From Methylaequor sp045563055 (GTDB lineage: Bacteria > Pseudomonadota > Alphaproteobacteria > Methylaequorales > Methylaequoraceae): a stretch of DNA of 64,000 nt. A program made the translations under genes and the position numbers. Below are positions 45,504-54,203 of this stretch, in pieces (positions within the stretch are counted from its first letter, which is position 1; each line of letters opens with the position of its first letter). The notes below the pieces were generated by a model. That model searched no databases, was not told where the DNA came from, and saw only the letters and a list, made by a program, of their open reading frames with translations. Where the stretch lies: NCBI GenBank assembly GCA_045563055.1, contig JBJKUR010000014.1:15494-79493 (forward strand). The letters run 5' to 3'.

Positions 45504-46564
45504 TGATTTAACTTTTCAAAAACTTTAATAGCCTGATTAATTATCTTTACATCATGCACTCTATGAATTTTAATTCCTTGATTTAATGCACATAGTGTTG
45601 CAGATACTGTTCCACCAACTCTTTTCTTTGGATCTGATTCTTTTGAAATAGCATCTATAAATCTTTTTCTTGAGACACCTAACATTAATGGAACACCTAA
45701 CCCGTGGAAAATTGATAAATTATTTAATAGTTGAAGATTTTGTTTATAATTTTTACCAAAACCTATACCGGGGTCAATAATAATATTTTCTTTATTTATA
45801 CCTTTTTCTTCTATTTTTTTTATTTTAGCCTCTAAGAAATCGTAAACTTCCGTGGTGACATCCTTATATTTATTATTTTTCATCATTGTTTTGGGATTTC
45901 CAGGCATATGCATTAAAATGACCGGTACATTATATCTATTTATAATTTTTATACTTTCTTTATCATGATCCAAACCACTTACATCATTTATTATTTGCGC
46001 ACCCAAAATAATGCCAAATTCCATAGTAGATGAATTACGCGTATCCAAAGATATATTAATATTTTTACTTTTCAGAAGTTGAAGGACTGGTAAAACTCTA
46101 TTTATCTCAATATGAGGATCTATCTTCTTTGCTCCAGGTCGTGTCGACTCACCTCCGATATCAATAAATCGTGCTCCGTCCTTTATCATTTGATGAGCAT
46201 TTTTAATTGCATTATCTATATTAGAATTCACTCCTCCATCAGAAAAACTATCAGGAGTTATATTAAGAATACCAAATATTGAGTAATTACTTTTATTGAA
46301 TAACAATTTTTCTAATTTAGTGTTTTTGTAATTTAACTTTTCATATAATTCTTGATATTCTTTGCATTTAGTTAATAGTTTTCTAAAATCAGGAATCGTG
46401 TGTATCTTCCTGCTAATTGATTTTGTTTTTTTAATAACTTCAACAAATGAAAAGTATATATTTTGAACCTCTAGTACTTTTCCTTGTCTCGCTAATATTT
46501 TGCCCCTAGTTTTGTCTATTCTTCCAAAGGGTCTTAAGTAGTATTTGGGTTTTGAAAAACTCAA
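45500..46564 (-). CDS. folP: Dihydropteroate synthase with N-terminal extension
   Basis: 354 residues against a usual 270-290. The DHPS barrel starts near residue 95 (GILNITPDSFSDGG), with GGESTRPGA and DPGIGFGK motifs. The first 90 residues are an extension (with PKYYLRPFGRIDKTRG) that is seen in some alphaproteobacterial FolP proteins; its role is unknown. It lies between ftsH and glmM. Confidence 0.93.
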   Translation of the reverse strand: MSFSKPKYYLRPFGRIDKTRGKILARQGKVLEVQNIYFSFVEVIKKTKSISRKIHTIPDFRKLLTKCKEYQELYEKLNYKNTKLEKLLFNKSNYSIFGILNITPDSFSDGGVNSNIDNAIKNAHQMIKDGARFIDIGGESTRPGAKKIDPHIEINRVLPVLQLLKSKNINISLDTRNSSTMEFGIILGAQIINDVSGLDHDKESIKIINRYNVPVILMHMPGNPKTMMKNNKYKDVTTEVYDFLEAKIKKIEEKGINKENIIIDPGIGFGKNYKQNLQLLNNLSIFHGLGVPLMLGVSRKRFIDAISKESDPKKRVGGTVSATLCALNQGIKIHRVHDVKIINQAIKVFEKLNH

Positions 46565-46572
46565 AATTTATT

Positions 46573-48504
46573 TTAGGTAGTTGCTGGGTTAGGATCCAAA
46601 CCGATATCTCTTTGGTTCTTTGAATTTTTTTTACTTCCAAGTGGTATAGAAGTCTTCTTTTTAGGTGTGTTTTTAGAAGAATCTTTTTTATTTCTAACTT
46701 TTCCTTTTGCAATTAACTCTTTTACTTCGTCGCCAGATAATGTTTCATACTCTAAAAGAGCTTTTGCTAAACTATGTAAATGTTTCAAGTTTTTTTTGAG
46801 AACTTTTCGGGCGTGAGATTCGGCAGTATCTATAAATTTTCTTATTTCTTGGTCTATTAACTTGGCAGTCTCATCTGACATACTCTTTTTTTGGGTTACC
46901 GATCTTCCTAGAAATACGTCTTCTTCGTTTTCAGAGTATCTCAATGGACCGAGCAAGTCACTCATACCCCACTCTACAACCATCGCTCTAGCTCTTTGTG
47001 TGGCTTGAAGAATATCGTTAGATGCTCCAGAAGTGATATTTTCTTTTCCAAAAATTAGTTCTTCTGCAACTCTTCCACCAAATATCATGGCTAACTTAGC
47101 ATTCATTTCTGACTTTGTTTCTGAATATTTATCTCTCTCAGGTAGATTCATCGTTACACCTAGAGCTCTTCCTCTTGGAATAATCGTAACTTTGTGAAGT
47201 GGATCATTTCCAGGTGTAAAAATACCAACCAATGCATGACCTGCTTCATGATATGCTGTTAGCTCTTTCTCTTTGAGAGTCATAACCATTGACCTTCGCT
47301 CTGCACCCATCATTACTTTATCTTTTGCGTCTTCAAAGTCTACCATTGTTACAAGTCTTTTATTTCTTCTTGCTGCAAGCAAGGCGGCTTCGTTTGAAAG
47401 ATTTGCTAAGTCGGCTCCAGAAAAACCTGGAGTCCCTCTAGCAATGACTTTAATATCTACATCAGGAGCTAATGCTAATTTTCTTGTGTGAACATCAAGA
47501 ATTTTATTCCTACCTTCTATATCTGGGTTTGGAACAACGACCTGTCTATCAAACCTTCCTGGTCTTAATAATGCCGGATCAAGAACATCTGGTCTATTGG
47601 TGGCTGCAATAAGGATAACTCCTTCGGAAGCGTCGAAACCATCCATCTCGACAAGCAGTTGATTGAGGGTTTGTTCTCTTTCATCATTACCTCCTCCTAA
47701 GCCAGCGCCTCTATGTCTACCTACTGCGTCAATCTCGTCAATAAAGATTATGCATGGAGCACTCTTACGACCCTGTTCAAACATATCCCTGACTCTACTA
47801 GCTCCAACACCAACAAACATCTCTACGAAATCTGAACCAGAAATTGAGAAAAATGGGACATTCGCTTCACCTGCAATTGCTCTAGCCAGGAGAGTTTTCC
47901 CTGTTCCAGGAGGTCCCACAAGAAGTGCGCCCTTAGGAATTTTACCGCCTAGCCTTTGAAATTTTGTTGGGTCTTTAAGAAATTCTACTATCTCTTCTAA
48001 CTCAGCTTTTGCTTCGTCGATACCAGCAACGTCTCTGAATGTTACTTTATCTTTGTTTTCGTTGAGTAATTTAGCCCTTGATTTACCAAATCCCATTGCA
48101 CGTCCACTACCAGACTGCATTTGTCTCATGAAGAAAATCCATACCCCTATAAGAAGTAGCATTGGAAACCATGAGATAAGAATGTCTAACAGGCCGGGTG
48201 AACCCTTATCAAGCGGCATTGCATTAATTTCCACACTATTTTTTTCAAGCTTTTCAATTAAACTCATGTCATTGGGAGCATAAGTTGAAAAAAATGAACC
48301 ATTAGAATACTCACCTTTAATATTGTTGCCCCTGATTTCGACTTTTGAGACGTTTCCGTTTTTCAACTCTGTCAGAAAATTTGAATAGGAAACGGGAGAT
48401 ATCCTCTGGGAAGTGTCATTAGCTTTGTAAAAATCTATTATTAGGAAAACTAAAAATCCAATTAATAGCCAAATGGCAAGGTTTTTGAGAAGATTGTTAT
48501 TCAT
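46573..48504 (-). CDS. ftsH: ATP-dependent zinc metalloprotease FtsH
   Basis: 643 residues. Two membrane helices (about 8-25 and 108-126), AAA+ with Walker A GPPGTGKT (197-204), pore loop MFVGVGA, SRH, and zinc motif HEAGH (419-423). It degrades membrane and short-lived cytoplasmic proteins (including RpoH in E. coli). tilS lies upstream, folP downstream. Confidence 0.98.
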   Translation of the reverse strand: MNNNLLKNLAIWLLIGFLVFLIIDFYKANDTSQRISPVSYSNFLTELKNGNVSKVEIRGNNIKGEYSNGSFFSTYAPNDMSLIEKLEKNSVEINAMPLDKGSPGLLDILISWFPMLLLIGVWIFFMRQMQSGSGRAMGFGKSRAKLLNENKDKVTFRDVAGIDEAKAELEEIVEFLKDPTKFQRLGGKIPKGALLVGPPGTGKTLLARAIAGEANVPFFSISGSDFVEMFVGVGASRVRDMFEQGRKSAPCIIFIDEIDAVGRHRGAGLGGGNDEREQTLNQLLVEMDGFDASEGVILIAATNRPDVLDPALLRPGRFDRQVVVPNPDIEGRNKILDVHTRKLALAPDVDIKVIARGTPGFSGADLANLSNEAALLAARRNKRLVTMVDFEDAKDKVMMGAERRSMVMTLKEKELTAYHEAGHALVGIFTPGNDPLHKVTIIPRGRALGVTMNLPERDKYSETKSEMNAKLAMIFGGRVAEELIFGKENITSGASNDILQATQRARAMVVEWGMSDLLGPLRYSENEEDVFLGRSVTQKKSMSDETAKLIDQEIRKFIDTAESHARKVLKKNLKHLHSLAKALLEYETLSGDEVKELIAKGKVRNKKDSSKNTPKKKTSIPLGSKKNSKNQRDIGLDPNPATT

Positions 48505-48545
48505 GTATTACATATAATTATATATATTTTAATCTCAATTAAAAT

Positions 48546-49847
48546 TTAAAAATTTTTTTTTGTTATTGGAATTTGTGGCTTAAATTTAATTTCAAATGGA
48601 TAGTTCTTATCATCTTCATTTGAACCCATAAATGGGATGAAAAACTCTTTCTTTGCCTCAATTACAGGTAAAGTTTTTAAAATTTCAAAACTGATTTGTT
48701 TTTCTATCTTACATCTATTATGTTTTTTTTTCAGCTTAAGCCAAATTTTGTCATCCATTACCAAACAGTTCAAATCATATTTGCTTGCATAAATTTCGAA
48801 TCTTCCATCCCACATAATTGTTTTATTTTGTCTTATACTAATACAGTCGGGGGTGGTTTTTATGATTTTGTTATATTCACGATAAATATGAATAAGATCT
48901 TTCCGAACTTTTAGGATGCAACAATGAAGAGAAGTTTTATACATTTTATTTAGGTGGTTTTTTTTTAAAAATAGTTCTATTTTTGTTTTTTTAGGTGGAT
49001 AAATAGAACCCGAGCATGTCACTAGAATTTTTTTCAAAACCTCAACTTGAAGTTTATGTGAAAGTTTTACTAAACTTTCTTTCCTTACAGTAAATTCTCC
49101 GAATTCCGATAATTCAAGATTTTTACAAAAAAAAGTACTGAGTTTTTCCTCAATCTTGTTATTGTTTTTGATAGAAAGTTTCAAATCCCTTATTATTTTT
49201 TTTTTTTTTGTTTCACTAAACTTTCTTATCGTCTCTCTAACCCTAACTCTTTCAAATTTTTTATTTTTATTATTTGAGTCCTCAACCCATGTTATCTTGT
49301 GTCTCAAACAAGTCTTAATTAATCTTTCCTTTTCAATATTAAGAAGTGGTCTAAAAATTTGAATAAAACTTCTATTATTAAAGGTTGGAATTCCAGCCAA
49401 CCCAAGTGTTGAGTATTTTCTTCTTTTGCGCATCAAATAGGTCTCTAGAGAGTCCTCTAAATGATGAGCTGTCATTAGTGTGATTATTTTTTTAGCTCTA
49501 CAATAATTTAAAATTTTTTCGTATCTTTGGTCTCTCGCTTTTTTCATCAACGAACTACTAGGAGTTAAGCCACTCCATTTAAGGATTTTACACTCGACAC
49601 CCAATTTCATTGAGAAACTTTTGACAAATTCGGCATCTAAATTCGAATGCTTTCTAATTTTATGATCAAAGTGAACAACAGTTAAACAACCTTTTTGTTT
49701 TTTTATCCAATTATTTACTAATATTAGCAATGCAATACTGTCCACTCCACCTGAAACACCTACAGCGACATGAGGGTTTTTTTCATATATAAATTTTTTG
49801 TCATGAAGTATTCTTGAGAATTCTTCGTGAGTTATTGCTTTATTCAC
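48546..49847 (-). CDS. tilS: tRNA(Ile)-lysidine synthase
   Basis: 433 residues. TilS modifies C34 of AUA-reading tRNA-Ile. The PP-loop SGGVDS (32-37) and HHLEDSLETYLMR block are typical; the C-terminal part is Lys-rich and weakly conserved, as usual. The cpoB-tilS-ftsH order is standard. Confidence 0.93.
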   Translation of the reverse strand: MNKAITHEEFSRILHDKKFIYEKNPHVAVGVSGGVDSIALLILVNNWIKKQKGCLTVVHFDHKIRKHSNLDAEFVKSFSMKLGVECKILKWSGLTPSSSLMKKARDQRYEKILNYCRAKKIITLMTAHHLEDSLETYLMRKRRKYSTLGLAGIPTFNNRSFIQIFRPLLNIEKERLIKTCLRHKITWVEDSNNKNKKFERVRVRETIRKFSETKKKKIIRDLKLSIKNNNKIEEKLSTFFCKNLELSEFGEFTVRKESLVKLSHKLQVEVLKKILVTCSGSIYPPKKTKIELFLKKNHLNKMYKTSLHCCILKVRKDLIHIYREYNKIIKTTPDCISIRQNKTIMWDGRFEIYASKYDLNCLVMDDKIWLKLKKKHNRCKIEKQISFEILKTLPVIEAKKEFFIPFMGSNEDDKNYPFEIKFKPQIPITKKNF

Positions 49848-49851
49848 CTTT

Positions 49852-50346
49852 TTACTCTTTAGGACAGTCTAATTTTTTTCTTTCCTCTTGAGACCTTTCA
49901 AGAACATTTTTTGGAGAATTTTTATATTTTACCTCTAATTCATAAAATGCGCTGCAGGCTTCATTTTTTTTATTCAAATTTGAAAATGACAAACCAAGTT
50001 TAAGCAAATTATCAGGGCCTTTAATTGAATCGGGATAGTTAGAAAAACCCTCTCCAAATTCTATCACTGCTTGACTAAAGTTCTTTTTTGCATAATAAAC
50101 TTCTCCAAGCCAATATTGAATATTTGGCATTAGATCCACAGGTTTGATTTGTTTTAGTTGCAAAAGCTCTTGCTCAGCTTGTTCATATTTATTTGCCCAC
50201 AACATTTTAATTGCATTTTCATATTTTTTTTTTATGTTGTCTTCAGTCATATTAGATATTTCCGAGTCTTGAGTTAAATTGTCATTTGTTGTTTTTTTTC
50301 TAACTGGAAGAGTAAGTGTCTGATTGAAATCTTTTTCTTTAGTCAA
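49852..50346 (-). CDS. cpoB: CpoB/YbgF C-terminal TPR part (separate frame from its N-terminal part)
   Basis: 164 residues from TTG 50346. TPR repeats (about 35-150: YENAIKMLWANKYEQAEQEL and YWLGEVYYAKKNFSQAV) match the C-terminal domain of CpoB, which tunes PBP1B and links to Tol. Upstream in the same frame, codons stay open to about 50470 and encode more coiled coil (KLDLIDKDLQAKIKELEKK), but without a start codon. The signal peptide and first coiled coil are in another frame at 50441-50731. A frameshift, error or programmed event splits the gene. Confidence 0.82.
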   Translation of the reverse strand: MTKEKDFNQTLTLPVRKKTTNDNLTQDSEISNMTEDNIKKKYENAIKMLWANKYEQAEQELLQLKQIKPVDLMPNIQYWLGEVYYAKKNFSQAVIEFGEGFSNYPDSIKGPDNLLKLGLSFSNLNKKNEACSAFYELEVKYKNSPKNVLERSQEERKKLDCPKE

Positions 50347-50440
50347 TTCTTGTTCATTCTGCTTTAAGCTTTCAGTTCGCTTAATCTTTTTTTCTAGTTC
50401 TTTGATTTTTGCTTGTAGATCCTTGTCAATTAGATCAAGT

Positions 50441-50731
50441 TTATCCGATATAGTTTTGAACTTTGTTATTTGTTTCTTCTACAAGTCCAAAGTTATTTCT
50501 AATCTTAGTTTCAAAATCACCAAGCTTTGATTCATTTCTTGAAATATACCCAGAGGAAAGTGATTTTTCTAATGCTTCGACTTTTCCTTTTTGGATATCT
50601 GATATATTTTTTTCAATTCTGTCTAACCTCTCGAGTAATTCGTCGACATCTAGTTCTTGGGACTGAGCTAACATATTATTTAATAAGAGAACTGAGAAAA
50701 AAAATGTTAGAGTAATTAGTTTTATATTCAT
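50441..50731 (-). CDS. cpoB: CpoB/YbgF N-terminal part: signal peptide and coiled coil, ends at a frameshift
   Basis: 96 residues: signal peptide (FFFSVLLLNNMLAQS) and coiled coil (LDVDELLERLDRIEKNISDIQ). It stops at TAA in NKVQNYIG while the coiled coil and TPR domain continue in a frame shifted by one base. The overlapping open stretch is about 30 bases. The ATG is directly after the T-tract of the pal terminator, leaving no ribosome site. Together with the C-terminal part it equals one normal CpoB. Confidence 0.82.
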   Translation of the reverse strand: MNIKLITLTFFFSVLLLNNMLAQSQELDVDELLERLDRIEKNISDIQKGKVEALEKSLSSGYISRNESKLGDFETKIRNNFGLVEETNNKVQNYIG

Positions 50732-50760
50732 AAAAAAAAAAGGGCTAACTTAATTAGCCC
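50732..50760 (-). terminator. Rho-independent terminator after pal, touching the cpoB start
   Basis: On the minus strand GGGCTAA (50760-50754), five-base loop, TTAGCCC (50748-50742) and ten T residues (50741-50732). The cpoB ATG (50731-50729) is the very next base. Confidence 0.95.
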
Positions 50761-50792
50761 TAATTCTTATAATCGGCAAGGATTCATTAATG

Positions 50793-51278
50793 TTAGTTGC
50801 CGCTCACAACCAAAACAGCGCGTCTATTTTCTGCCCAAGACTCAGAAGTACTGCCTTCAGCAGCAGGACGTTCCTTACCATAACTGATAACTGTAAGTCT
50901 TCCTGGGTCAACACCTAGTGAAGCTAAAAATTCTTTTACTGAATTCCCTCTTCTTTCTCCAAGAGCAAGGTTATACTCTCTTGTACCCCTCTCATCACAA
51001 TGTCCTTCAATTAATAATTGAAAACCTGGGGTTGACTTAAGCCAGTTTGCTTGAGATTCGAGAACATACGCAGATGCTGACGAGATATTATGTTGATCAG
51101 TTTCAAAATAGACTCTGTCTCCAATTTCGTTTTGAAGATATGCTTGCAGATTTGCTTGCCTTGAGTCGCCGTATTCATATCCTGGGGTACTTCCACTAGA
51201 GGATGATCCACCTATTGTTTCACAACCAGAAATTAAAAGTAGTCCAGCAAAAAATAAAGAAAGATATTTGTTTTTCAT
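50793..51278 (-). CDS. pal: Peptidoglycan-associated lipoprotein Pal
   Basis: 161 residues. Lipobox LISGC (lipidated Cys19), a Ser/Gly linker and an OmpA-like domain with IEGHCDERGTREYNLALGERR. Pal binds peptidoglycan and TolB and holds the outer membrane during division. It has a strong private promoter (51319-51347) and terminator. Confidence 0.97.
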   Translation of the reverse strand: MKNKYLSLFFAGLLLISGCETIGGSSSSGSTPGYEYGDSRQANLQAYLQNEIGDRVYFETDQHNISSASAYVLESQANWLKSTPGFQLLIEGHCDERGTREYNLALGERRGNSVKEFLASLGVDPGRLTVISYGKERPAAEGSTSESWAENRRAVLVVSGN

Positions 51279-51318
51279 AGCTATAGGATCCTTACAAATT
51301 AATTAAGTATTAAACTAT

Positions 51319-51347
51319 GTTTTACAATCTGTACGTTGATAAGTCAA
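51319..51347 (-). promoter_or_regulatory. pal promoter
   Basis: Minus strand TTGACT (51347-51342), 17-base spacer, TAAAAC (51324-51319). An almost identical arrangement lies before the small lipoprotein gene (51616-51644). An inverted repeat CGTTGA-TAAG-TCAACG (51334-51349) overlaps the -35 element. A ribosome site AAGGA precedes the ATG within the palindrome AGGATCCT. Confidence 0.65.
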
Positions 51348-51405
51348 CGATTAAGGTTTAATAAAGAATGATGACAAGAAAAGTGTTTAAAGGGTTACTA
51401 CTATA

Positions 51406-51579
51406 TTATCTATTATAAATCTTAACTGTACAAGATCCAAAACAATCAACAGAGTCGTGAGTTGGAATATCTCTAAAAGTGTTATCTTGTATAAGATTAT
51501 CTGCCCCGACATACTCATCGTTAGCGCAACTACTGATGAACATGGCAGCTAGTAGTAAAGTGAATAATTTGATTTTCAT
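51406..51579 (-). CDS. Small lipoprotein (57 residues) with a Cys-x3-Cys tail
   Basis: Starts ATG 51579, stop TAA 51408-51406. Signal peptide MKIKLFTLLLAAMFISSC with lipobox ISSC (Cys18), a short polar body (NDEYVGADN) and CFGSC near the end. Missed by length-limited ORF searches. It sits between tolB and pal on their strand and has its own promoter closely matching that of pal, plus ribosome site AAAGG. The N-terminus resembles that of Pal, so it might descend from a partial duplication of pal. Function unknown. Confidence 0.78.
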   Translation of the reverse strand: MKIKLFTLLLAAMFISSCANDEYVGADNLIQDNTFRDIPTHDSVDCFGSCTVKIYNR

Positions 51580-51615
51580 AAATAAGGTACCTTTATATTT
51601 TTATAACTTAAATAA

Positions 51616-51644
51616 GTTTTACATTTTGAGGATGCATAAGTCAA
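51616..51644 (-). promoter_or_regulatory. Promoter of the small lipoprotein gene
   Basis: Minus strand TTGACT (51644-51639), 17-base spacer, TAAAAC (51621-51616), the same elements and spacing as the pal promoter. The ribosome site lies in the palindrome AAGGTACCTT. Confidence 0.6.
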
Positions 51645-51668
51645 TCAATACTGGCTTTTTTTTTTGAA

Positions 51669-52970
51669 TTAAGGTAAAAGTCCAGACCAAGCAGGATCTG
51701 ATGCATCTGAGGGTGTTACTAATTCTCTAATGTTGATACCGGTCAAATCTATCATTTTAATCTTTGGATTAGATATTTTCCCTTTAGAGGGTCTGGTTTG
51801 GTTATAAAAGGCTATTACTCTTCCATTTGGTGACCATGACGGTCCCTCAACTAAATATGATTTATAAACCACTCTTTCTCCTTTACCATCAGTATACATA
51901 ACACCAATATAAAACTCCCCACCTAATAATTTCGTAAAGGCAATTAAATCACCTCTCGGTGACCACACTGGAGTTGCATATTTTCCTTTACCAAAACTGA
52001 TTCTTCTTACTTTTTTATTTTTGAGATTCATAACATATATTTTTTGACTCCCACTTCTATCAGACTCAAATGTTATAAAATCACCATCAGGAGAATATGA
52101 AGGCGCTGTATCAATTCCATCATAAAACGTTAGCCTCGTAATTTTTAAAGTTTCCAGGTTCATTTCGTATATATCTGAATTTCCGTTTTTTGCCAGGCTC
52201 ATAACTAACTTTTTCCCGTCAGGGGAATATCTCGGGCTAAAAGTCATACCGGGAAAATCACCAAGAACCTTCTGATTTCCCGTATTGAGGTCTAAAATAA
52301 AAATTCTGGGAATTGTATTATTGTATGATAAATAAGCAACTTGTTGAGCAGCTGGGGAAAACCTCGGTGTCAAAGCTAAATATGACCCGTCTGTAAGGAA
52401 TTTATGATTGGCTCCATCCTGATCAATTATAGCCAATCTTTTTTTTCTATTACTTTTTGGACCAGACTCTGAAATATATACGATTCTACTATCAAAATAA
52501 CCTGACTCACCAGTAATTCTTTGATAAATAATATCCGAAAGAACATGTGCAATTCTTCTCCAATTACCCTTTTCTGTACTTAGTTTTTGAGCAACCATTT
52601 GTTTTTTTGTTAAAATATCCCACAACCTAAATTCAATGTCTAATTTATCATTATTTAGTTTTATTTTACCATGAACAAGTCCCTGAGCTGTGGTTATCTT
52701 CCAATCGGAAAAATTAGGTTTCTTTTCAAATGGTATGGAAAGATCAAAAAATAATTTTTTTGGAAGAACCTCAAATAATCCTGATCTTTGGAGGTTATTT
52801 GATACAACTGAGTTAATATTTCCAGAAATTTCATTAGCCTCTTCATTGACTGAGTTAAATTTCAAGAGAGCAATTGGGATCGGGTCCATATTACCTTGAG
52901 TAATATCTATTCTCAGTTCAGCAATGGAATTCAGGGGATATAACAAAATAAATAAGAGTATTAAACGCAT
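51669..52970 (-). CDS. tolB: Tol-Pal system beta-propeller protein TolB
   Basis: 433 residues. Signal peptide (LLFILLYPLNSIA), an N-terminal alpha/beta domain and a six-bladed propeller with repeated PxxSPDGxxxxF/Y blocks (PRYSPDGKKLV, PSYSPDGDFITF, PVWSPRGDLIAF, PSWSPNGRVIAF). TolB is periplasmic and binds Pal and TolA. It follows tolA. Confidence 0.97.
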   Translation of the reverse strand: MRLILLFILLYPLNSIAELRIDITQGNMDPIPIALLKFNSVNEEANEISGNINSVVSNNLQRSGLFEVLPKKLFFDLSIPFEKKPNFSDWKITTAQGLVHGKIKLNNDKLDIEFRLWDILTKKQMVAQKLSTEKGNWRRIAHVLSDIIYQRITGESGYFDSRIVYISESGPKSNRKKRLAIIDQDGANHKFLTDGSYLALTPRFSPAAQQVAYLSYNNTIPRIFILDLNTGNQKVLGDFPGMTFSPRYSPDGKKLVMSLAKNGNSDIYEMNLETLKITRLTFYDGIDTAPSYSPDGDFITFESDRSGSQKIYVMNLKNKKVRRISFGKGKYATPVWSPRGDLIAFTKLLGGEFYIGVMYTDGKGERVVYKSYLVEGPSWSPNGRVIAFYNQTRPSKGKISNPKIKMIDLTGINIRELVTPSDASDPAWSGLLP

Positions 52971-53017
52971 ATAAAACCATATTAGTTACTTAATCTATTA
53001 AAATCAAAATTTTATTA

Positions 53018-53791
53018 CTAATTAATCATTACTGAAGGATCAAAATCTAAAATTGTTTCCTTCCAGGTATCGTATTTCTTTGATGGGACCTTGAGCTTTT
53101 TACAATCAGGGTGATTAACAGCTCTAATTGCACTCTCCGCTAAAGTCCTAAAAAAGGTATTGTTAGAATTAATTTTATTAATAATTTTCGAACTTACTAC
53201 CTCCCCTTCACTATTTAGTTTTAACTTGATAGACACTTTATAATCTTTAATATTTTTTGCTCCCGCCGGAACAATCCAGCACCTGTAGAATTGCCTTCGT
53301 ATTGCGTCTTTCTCTGAAATTGTTAACTTCTCACCTAACTTAGGCACCTTGACAGCATCTTTATTATCATCAATTGTTTTATCATCAATTTTTTTATCAG
53401 CTATTTTAGTTTCTTGTTTTTTTTGATTGTTCTCAGACTTGATTTTTTCTATGGATTTTAAAATATTATCAACCCTGTTCTTTTGTTTTTCTTTGTTATC
53501 TTTTTTTCTTGTAATCTTCTTTTTCTTTTTATCATCAATTTTAAATTCTGGTGGTTTTGGTTTTGATTTTACTGATGGTGGTTGAAAACCTTGGGTGGAT
53601 TTTTTTTTTGTTGGTTTGCTTTTTTTTACTGGTTCAACTTTATTTACAGTTTTGTTGGAAATTTCTACTATTTCCAATGGTATTTCATTTATCTCAAACC
53701 TTTTATTTTTCTTAAAAATCTCTGCACCGTACATAAATAAACCTATTATCACTAAATGAAGAGAAAAAGACTTTAGGAGGCCCTTAGTCAT
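53018..53791 (-). CDS. tolA: TolA envelope-spanning protein
   Basis: 257 residues. N-terminal membrane anchor (about 8-24), a Lys/Glu-rich region that is likely helical (about 85-150, KKKITRKKDNKEKQ), and a C-terminal TonB/TolA domain with RRQFYRCWIVPAGAKN and the paired cysteines (CW and DCKKL). It transmits force from TolQ/TolR to TolB-Pal. Confidence 0.9.
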   Translation of the reverse strand: MTKGLLKSFSLHLVIIGLFMYGAEIFKKNKRFEINEIPLEIVEISNKTVNKVEPVKKSKPTKKKSTQGFQPPSVKSKPKPPEFKIDDKKKKKITRKKDNKEKQKNRVDNILKSIEKIKSENNQKKQETKIADKKIDDKTIDDNKDAVKVPKLGEKLTISEKDAIRRQFYRCWIVPAGAKNIKDYKVSIKLKLNSEGEVVSSKIINKINSNNTFFRTLAESAIRAVNHPDCKKLKVPSKKYDTWKETILDFDPSVMIN

Positions 53792-53797
53792 AAATAA

Positions 53798-54199
53798 TTA
53801 TTTAAGCTTCGTTACTAATGCTACTTTTTTAAAACCTGAACTATTAATCAAATTCATCAAATCCATCACCTTTCCGTAGTCTAGCTTCTTATCGCCTTTG
53901 ATGTAGATTTTTAGATTTTTGTTATTTTTTTTTAGGACACTTAGTTTTTTAATGAGTTGTTCCTTAGAAAATTTTTTTTTCTGAATAAATATTTCTCCTT
54001 TAGAATTTATTGAAACAGTAACAGGATCTTTTTTTTCATTCTTCAATATAACAGAACTTTCAGGTAAGTTTATTTTTATACCCGAGGTAAGCAATGGGGC
54101 TGTAACCATAAAAATTATCAGCAAGACAAGCATTACATCAACGAATGGAGTTACATTGATATCAGACATTGTTTTTTTAAACTTTTGATTTTTTCTCAT
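53798..54199 (-). CDS. tolR: TolR
   Basis: 133 residues. The membrane helix NVTPFVDVMLVLLIIFMV contains the protonatable Asp (in PFVD), in contrast to the second ExbD at 21155. A periplasmic domain follows. It is four bases from tolQ and six from tolA. Confidence 0.96.
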   Translation of the reverse strand: MRKNQKFKKTMSDINVTPFVDVMLVLLIIFMVTAPLLTSGIKINLPESSVILKNEKKDPVTVSINSKGEIFIQKKKFSKEQLIKKLSVLKKNNKNLKIYIKGDKKLDYGKVMDLMNLINSSGFKKVALVTKLK

Positions 54200-54203
54200 T
54201 TAT

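Noticed and set aside
51334..51349. Stem-loop as a terminator for the small lipoprotein gene
   Set aside because: No T-tract on either strand; it overlaps the pal -35 element and is better seen as part of that promoter.
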